Positions 7,597 to 10,498 of a stretch of DNA of 10,498 bases are shown in pieces; the stretch's first letter is position 1; each line of letters begins with the position of its first letter. The DNA lies in contig JAAUSP010000237.1 in NCBI GenBank assembly GCA_012032575.1, positions 1 to 10,498 on the forward strand, written 5' to 3'. The notes under the pieces are model-generated. The model was not told the origin of the DNA. It made no database searches and was given only the letters and a program-made list of their open reading frames with translations. Position numbers and translations under genes: made by a program. Origin of the DNA: Anaerolineales bacterium. GTDB taxonomy: Bacteria; Chloroflexota; Anaerolineae; 4572-78; J111.

Positions 7597-7637
7597 AAAA
7601 GGGTTGACCTCCAACGATAAAAACACGTAACAAGAAG

Positions 7638-7666
7638 ATGATAGTACAAATGTTCTACTGTGTCAA
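7638..7666 (-). promoter_or_regulatory. Sigma70-type promoter of the efflux genes
   Basis: On the minus strand TTGACA (plus 7661-7666) lies 17 nt from TATCAT (plus 7638-7643). The -35 is a perfect match to consensus and the spacing is optimal. It lies about 42-70 nt upstream of the fusion-protein start, in the gap after marR. The efflux genes can therefore be transcribed apart from marR. Confidence 0.7.
7643..7659. promoter_or_regulatory. Imperfect palindrome in the efflux promoter spacer, possible MarR operator
   Basis: The 17-bp site AGTACAAATGTTCTACT pairs at six of eight positions about its centre. It lies almost entirely between the -35 and -10 hexamers of the efflux promoter, where a bound dimer would block RNA polymerase. 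MarR-family dimers bind palindromes of this length. Assigning it to the neighbouring regulator is inference; it does not share an obvious sequence with the palindrome at the marR promoter. Confidence 0.35.
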
Positions 7667-7707
7667 TGGTCAGTCAATAACCATAAGCTTAAAGATTTTT
7701 CAGGGAA

Positions 7708-8280
7708 CTACGCCGGCTTCTGACCGTTTACTTCATTCCGTTCCAACTTGGCGTAATGAATTAAATCACGCCCAAACAGTTTCAATTTTTCCAGTTCAGC
7801 CTCAAGATCGGCCTCTGGCGAGGAGAGGGTGCGCCGCAGGTGCATCCGCAAAACAAAGTGCAAAAGCTGCTCTAAAACATTCAATTCCTCGTCGGTCAAA
7901 CTGGCAAAACCGTTTGCCGTATCCCCAAGAGTTTCTGCCTCAATCTGTTTGACCAGTTCAACCCCGGCTGGAGTAGCCTGAACCAGCACCACCCGCCGAT
8001 CTGTTTCGGTCCGGGTTCGCTCGACCAGCTTCATTTTGACCAGCCGGTCAATGATGCCGGTCATCGTCGGCGCGTCCTGAAAGGTCACACTGATCAGATC
8101 GCTCATGGTACAAGCTTCCTGGTGAATTGTCAGGCTGGCCAGGGTCATGAACTGGGGTTGGGTTAGCCCAAACGCCTGAAGCCGGTGTCCAAATTGTCGC
8201 TTGGAAATCCACATCAGGGCGATAAAAGCGTCATGAATGGCTTTAACTCGCTCTTCTCTGGTGGGGGCAAGCTCTGCCAT
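7708..8280 (-). CDS. MarR-family transcriptional regulator
   Basis: 190-aa winged-helix regulator, a little longer than the usual 140-170. The core lies at about 12-135: helices from RVKAIHDAFIALMW, then LTQPQFMTLASL (about 39-50), MSDLISVTFQDAPTMTG (59-75) leading into the recognition helix IIDRLVKMKLV (76-86), and the wing with TETDRRVVLVQATPAG (91-106), whose D94-R95-R96 is the MarR signature. The C-terminal 50 residues look helical, probably part of dimerisation. MarR dimers usually repress neighbouring efflux genes and their own gene, and release DNA on binding a small aromatic ligand. The efflux genes start 111 nt downstream on the same strand, so they are the likely targets. The ATG has AAGGA (plus 8289-8293) 8 nt upstream. 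Confidence 0.92.
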   Translation of the reverse strand: MAELAPTREERVKAIHDAFIALMWISKRQFGHRLQAFGLTQPQFMTLASLTIHQEACTMSDLISVTFQDAPTMTGIIDRLVKMKLVERTRTETDRRVVLVQATPAGVELVKQIEAETLGDTANGFASLTDEELNVLEQLLHFVLRMHLRRTLSSPEADLEAELEKLKLFGRDLIHYAKLERNEVNGQKPA

Positions 8281-8288
8281 AAGTACTG

Positions 8289-8293
8289 TCCTT
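8289..8293 (-). promoter_or_regulatory. Ribosome-binding site of the MarR gene
   Basis: Minus-strand AAGGA, 8 nt from the ATG at 8280, fixes the start. Just upstream in the leader is a run of ten T (plus A8295-A8304), an unusually long homopolymer for an mRNA leader. Confidence 0.7.
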
Positions 8294-8319
8294 CAAAAAA
8301 AAAATAATTATTGTAAAGA

Positions 8320-8340
8320 ATATTTAATGACGCTAAATAT
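8320..8340. promoter_or_regulatory. Palindrome over -10 and start site, likely MarR autoregulatory operator
   Basis: ATATTTA (8320-8326) and TAAATAT (8334-8340) are perfect 7-bp inverted arms with a 7-nt spacer. The site overlaps the -10 hexamer (8336-8341) and the predicted transcription start of the marR promoter. Size, symmetry and position fit a MarR-dimer operator giving autorepression. The binding itself is inferred. Confidence 0.5.
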
Positions 8341-8364
8341 ACTGGGTGCAAAGTAATTTGTCAA
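8336..8364 (-). promoter_or_regulatory. Sigma70-type promoter of the MarR gene
   Basis: Minus-strand TTGACA (plus 8359-8364), a 17-nt spacer, then TATATT (plus 8336-8341). The -35 is perfect and the -10 has one mismatch, in AT-rich DNA. The predicted leader is about 50 nt. Confidence 0.78.
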
Positions 8365-8535
8365 ATAGTAAAATTGGGTTAGGGAGATTCGATCAGGGGA
8401 AAGTGTTGGAATGACGGCTGTCATAGCCGGAGCAGGCTTCCAGCGAAGTATACCCTATTCAAGTCAAAGACACATCATCCAAAAGGTGTAATAATGCTTT
8501 AACAGTTGAGTCCTTGCACGTTGAACAAGAACTTT
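8365..8535. other. Non-coding stretch between the MarR promoter and the CACGAATT palindrome
   Basis: Part of the 341-nt gap between marR and thpR. I see no gene here. There is a small hairpin, CGGCT (8415-8419) with AGCCG (8425-8429), followed by AGCAGGCTTCCAGCG. The segment resembles a decayed copy of the GTCAT...CCGG...ATCCAGCG type of dispersed repeat, by recollection only. The words CACGTTGAAC at 8517-8526 recall the ACGTT family at 6075-6180. Confidence 0.4.
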
Positions 8536-8594
8536 GCCACGAATTGCACGAATTAGCACGAAATTTTCTTGTAAAAATTCGTGTAATTCGTGGC
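8536..8594. repeat. CACGAATT iteron palindrome downstream of thpR
   Basis: The left arm 8536-8554 and right arm 8576-8594 pair at 18 of 19 positions; the exception, G8546-T8584, could be a G-U pair in RNA. The left side carries three tandem units (CCACGAATT, GCACGAATTA, GCACGAAATT) and the right side two reverse-complement units. An alternative pairing, 8557-8567 with 8573-8583, matches 10 of 11. It starts 27 nt beyond the thpR stop codon. There is no clear T-run on either side, so terminator activity is uncertain. Confidence 0.78.
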
Positions 8595-8621
8595 GAAAAC
8601 CATGGCTCTAGTTCATCCAGG

Positions 8622-9233
8622 TTAGGAGCTTTTATGGCTGGCAGTTGAGCGAAGTACCGCCGTTGCAAGCTGAGTATAGACCGGCCCGGCTGGTTTCAGG
8701 TCGCTCTGCATCAGGCTGATTTCGGCCACATCGAGTGCGGCCAGTTGCCCTACTTGTGGCTGCGTTTGCTCCAGCACCTGCCCCAATTGACTTAACAAGC
8801 GCTGCGGCAGCCCATCTTTCACCCGGCCTATGGTCAAATGAGGTGAATAGGGCCGCGTTTCAGGGGTGAAGCCGATGGTTTTCAGCCGTTCGCCCAATTC
8901 ACGGTGGAGTTTGAGCAGCGTCTCCATCTGGCCCGAAACCCCGGTCCAAACGATGCGCGGCCGGCGGGCATTGGGGAAACAGCCCAGGCCGTCCAGGGTG
9001 AGGGTAAAAGGTGGACCGGTTGTCGCCGCTGCCCGCAGCAGGCTGCTTATTTTGCTGACCTCGTCTGCGGGTACATCGCCCAGAAAATGCAGGGTCAGGT
9101 GAATATTCTCCGGCGTAGTCCAGCGGACGCTTTGCGGCGGCACAAGCGCCTTCAAGCGCTGCTGCAATTGGGCCAGTGCGGTGCGAGCTTCGAGCGAAAG
9201 TTCGATGGCCATAAAGGCGCGAAGGGCTGGCAT
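8622..9233 (-). CDS. thpR: RNA 2',3'-cyclic phosphodiesterase / 2'-5' RNA ligase family
   Basis: 203-aa member of the 2H phosphoesterase superfamily. Both catalytic HxTx motifs are present: H45-L-T47-L (IHLTLHFLG) and H132-L-T134-I (SPHLTIGRVK), in the usual two-lobed arrangement. The N-terminal RAFMAIEL strand and the family's FPNARRPRIVW segment (86-96) are also there. ThpR enzymes hydrolyse RNA 2',3'-cyclic phosphates to 2'-phosphates in the cytoplasm and can ligate tRNA halves in vitro; the physiological substrate is unclear. The frame is open back to 9698, but the upstream part is antisense to the next gene and unlike the family, so I start at the ATG at 9233. A start at M8 (9212) is also possible. 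The gene has its own -10 very close to the ATG and is divergent from the DUF1028 gene. It does not belong functionally to the efflux module. Confidence 0.93.
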   Translation of the reverse strand: MPALRAFMAIELSLEARTALAQLQQRLKALVPPQSVRWTTPENIHLTLHFLGDVPADEVSKISSLLRAAATTGPPFTLTLDGLGCFPNARRPRIVWTGVSGQMETLLKLHRELGERLKTIGFTPETRPYSPHLTIGRVKDGLPQRLLSQLGQVLEQTQPQVGQLAALDVAEISLMQSDLKPAGPVYTQLATAVLRSTASHKSS

Positions 9234-9243
9234 AACGCCCCAA

Positions 9244-9249
9244 ATTATA
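9244..9249 (-). promoter_or_regulatory. Perfect -10 box of thpR, nearly leaderless start
   Basis: Minus-strand TATAAT ends 10 nt before the ATG at 9233. Transcription would start about 3 nt from the ATG, giving an almost leaderless mRNA. No good -35 lies 16-18 nt upstream; TTGTCG is 20 nt away. If translation began at M8 (9212) there would be a short leader instead. Confidence 0.45.
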
Positions 9250-9295
9250 CCACATTGACAAAACTCTGGCGACAAAGTATAGTAGGTTTCCTGGT

Positions 9296-9461
9296 GAGGC
9301 GAGGAGGCGAGGAGGAGGGGTACTAAAGTAGTTCCAAGTAAATTAGCCAAAACGTGTTGCGTCTTGCGTGTTCCGTTATATGAGACGCAAGACGCAACAC
9401 GTTGAATAATTATTTTCTCGGAACTGCCTAAAGGTCTCCCCGCCTCACTCCTCTTCGCCTC
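9296..9461. repeat. Nested long palindrome in the thpR / DUF1028 divergent gap
   Basis: The core is a perfect 19-bp inverted repeat: 9351-9369 pairs with 9385-9403 around a 15-nt loop. Its arm is made of 7-bp units (GCGTCTT, GCGTGTT). Outside it AGTTCC (9330-9335) pairs with GGAACT (9420-9425). Further out GAGGCGAGGAGGAG (9304-9317) pairs with 9448-9461 at 13 of 14 positions. The left outer arm is itself a tandem of GAGGCGAG. The nested symmetry suggests one mobile or palindromic unit of about 160 bp between two divergent genes. There is no ORF inside. Confidence 0.75.
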
Positions 9462-9489
9462 TTTTCTCCAGGAGAGGAACTTGATTCGT

Positions 9490-10362
9490 ATGAAATCCCA
9501 TCCTTCAACTTTCTCCATTGTAGCCCGCGACCCCGCTAACGGCGATATGGGGGTTGCGGTGCAGTCCAAATTTTTGGCCGTAGGTTCGGCAGTGCCCTGG
9601 GCGCAGGCCGGAGTGGGCGCTGTCGCCACCCAATCTTTTGTCAACACCGCCTTCGGGCCGGAAGGACTGCGGCTGATGGCCGCCGGCTGGACCGCCACCG
9701 AAGCCCTGAAACAGTTGTTAGCTATGGATCACGAGGCCGGCCAAAGGCAAGTGCTGCTGCTTGACGTAGCCGGTCGGGCGGCGGCTTTTACCGGCGAGGG
9801 CTGTTTTCCCTGGGCCGGACATATCATCGGCGAAGGGTATGCCTGCGGGGGTAATATTCTGGTCGGTGAGGATACGGTCGAGGCGATGGCTCGAACCTTT
9901 GAAGCGGCTTCAGGGACATTGGCGGAGCGAATGGTCAGCGCACTTGAGGCGGGTCAGGCGGCCGGCGGCGACCGGCGGGGCCAGCAGTCGGCGGCACTGC
10001 TGGTAGTCCGCAGCGGCGGGGGCTATGCCGGTCGAAATGACCGCTACATTGATTTGCGGGTAGACGACCATCTCCAACCCATTACCGAACTGCGCCGCCT
10101 GCTCGACCTGCACTGGCTCTACCGGACCAAATCTACCCCGGAAGAATTGATCACCATTGACCCGATCACCGCCCGCGAGTTGCAACTCATTCTGCACAAA
10201 ACCGGCCACTATCGCGGCGAAATCCACGGCTTCTACAACGAAGTGACCAAAAAAGCCCTGTGGGATTTGTACGCTGTCGAAAACCTGGAAGAGCGCTGGC
10301 ACAACACCCTGATTGACGTGGTGGCCCTGGAATTTCTGCGCCAGCGCTTTGCAGTCGGTTGA
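9490..10362 (+). CDS. DUF1028 family protein with C-terminal peptidoglycan-binding-like domain
   Basis: 290-aa protein. Residues about 7-195 match the DUF1028 family, which is placed in the Ntn-hydrolase fold: STFSIVARDPANGDMGVAVQ at the N-terminus, then SKFLAVGSAVPWAQAGVGA, TQSFVNTAFGPEGLRLM, GRAAAFTGEGCFPWAGH and GGNILVG. Residues about 200-285 (ITELRRLLDLHWLYRT, ARELQLILHKTGHYRGEIHG, TKKALWDLY) look like the putative peptidoglycan-binding domain often fused to DUF1028. The reaction is unknown; hydrolysis of an amide bond is a family-level guess, and no nucleophile is assigned. There is no signal peptide, so it is probably cytoplasmic, odd for a wall-binding domain. The start is ambiguous: AGGAG (9470-9474) is 6 nt from a TTG at 9481 and 15 nt from the ATG at 9490. 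I use the ATG because the family begins close to TFSI; the TTG adds three residues. Confidence 0.88.
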   Translation: MKSHPSTFSIVARDPANGDMGVAVQSKFLAVGSAVPWAQAGVGAVATQSFVNTAFGPEGLRLMAAGWTATEALKQLLAMDHEAGQRQVLLLDVAGRAAAFTGEGCFPWAGHIIGEGYACGGNILVGEDTVEAMARTFEAASGTLAERMVSALEAGQAAGGDRRGQQSAALLVVRSGGGYAGRNDRYIDLRVDDHLQPITELRRLLDLHWLYRTKSTPEELITIDPITARELQLILHKTGHYRGEIHGFYNEVTKKALWDLYAVENLEERWHNTLIDVVALEFLRQRFAVG

Positions 10363-10364
10363 GT

Positions 10365-10408
10365 GTGATGCGTGATGCGTGATTAGATCATCACGCATCA
10401 CGCATCAC
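10365..10408. repeat. GCGTGAT heptamer hairpin after the DUF1028 gene
   Basis: Perfect 19-bp inverted repeat: 10365-10383 with 10390-10408 around the 6-nt loop TAGATC. Each arm is a 7-bp tandem (GCGTGAT repeated). It begins 3 nt after the stop codon. It is a very stable hairpin in RNA and could protect the mRNA 3' end or weaken read-through. No T-run follows, so it is not called an intrinsic terminator. Confidence 0.82.
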
Positions 10409-10450
10409 GTATCAGGCTCATACCTCTCAAATCCTGAAGCCCTAAATTCT

Positions 10451-10480
10451 TCTTGGTGTCTTGGTGTCTTCGTGGTTAAA
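10451..10480. repeat. TCTTGGTG octamer tandem at the window end
   Basis: Three 8-bp units in tandem, TCTTGGTG (10451-10458), TCTTGGTG (10459-10466) and TCTTCGTG (10467-10474), followed by GTTAAA. The third unit shares CTTCGTG with the repeat at 2675-2696. A dispersed repeat ending in GTGGTTAA of this kind is familiar from environmental bacterial genomes, by recollection. The window stops 18 nt later. No coding sequence is visible after 10362. Confidence 0.6.
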
Positions 10481-10498
10481 CCTCTTGACTCAGAAGGT

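Noticed and set aside
7597..7626. GTG start at 7626 for the fusion protein
   Set aside because: It would place the GGAGG ribosome-binding site inside the coding sequence and put ten extra residues before a normal lipoprotein signal peptide.
8459..8668. 69-aa minus-strand ORF
   Set aside because: Most of its translation is the CACGAATT repeat read as protein, and its other end overlaps thpR out of frame. No ribosome-binding site was seen.
9234..9698. Upstream extension of the thpR frame giving a 358-aa protein
   Set aside because: The extra 155 residues are antisense to the start of the DUF1028 gene, cross the palindrome at 9296-9461, and have no family resemblance. The ThpR fold starts at MPALRAFMAIEL.
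10451..10474. Possible CRISPR array or origin iterons
   Set aside because: Three contiguous 8-bp units without spacers are not CRISPR. No DnaA box, replication gene or AT-rich unwinding region was seen.

Overview
The window looks like chromosomal DNA from a member of the Chloroflexota (Anaerolineae-like), probably a metagenome-derived or draft assembly. This is an inference. It rests on moderately GC-rich genes, a lipoprotein that joins SH3b repeats to a TolB-like propeller through Thr/Pro/Ala-rich linkers, a membrane-fusion protein with a GWAGDVGQTPQA-type hairpin segment that I associate with this phylum, and short palindromic repeats in nearly every intergenic gap. No rRNA, tRNA, CRISPR array, transposase or phage gene is visible.

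Layout. Positions 1-127 hold a cloverleaf-forming repeat and a clear intrinsic terminator for the leftward gene next to it. Positions 147-2669 (minus) encode a large lipoprotein with four SH3b domains followed by a PD40/TolB-like beta-propeller. Positions 2757-6061 (minus) encode an HAE1/AcrB-type RND pump split by one frameshift near 5500. Positions 6188-7596 (minus) encode its lipoprotein membrane-fusion partner, split by one frameshift at a T5 run at 7068-7072. Positions 7708-8280 (minus) encode a MarR-family regulator. Positions 8622-9233 (minus) encode a ThpR-type RNA 2',3'-cyclic phosphodiesterase with two HxTx motifs. Positions 9490-10362 (plus) encode a DUF1028 protein with a C-terminal putative peptidoglycan-binding domain.

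How the genes work together. marR, the fusion-protein gene and the pump gene run in the same direction and look like a regulated efflux module. Consensus-like sigma70 promoters lie upstream of marR (TTGACA-17-TATATT) and of the fusion-protein gene (TTGACA-17-TATCAT). Each overlaps a palindrome that could be a MarR operator. No TolC-like outer-membrane factor is present, which fits a monoderm host. Both pump genes need one extra base to be read through. Once repaired they give 1101-aa and 469-aa proteins with the expected catalytic and structural motifs, so the choice is between recent inactivation and sequencing error.

I see no convincing new defence or biosynthetic system. The least explained signal is in the non-coding DNA. 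Most intergenic gaps carry a different sequence word built on one plan: 7-10-bp tandem iterons followed by their reverse complement, giving long hairpins.
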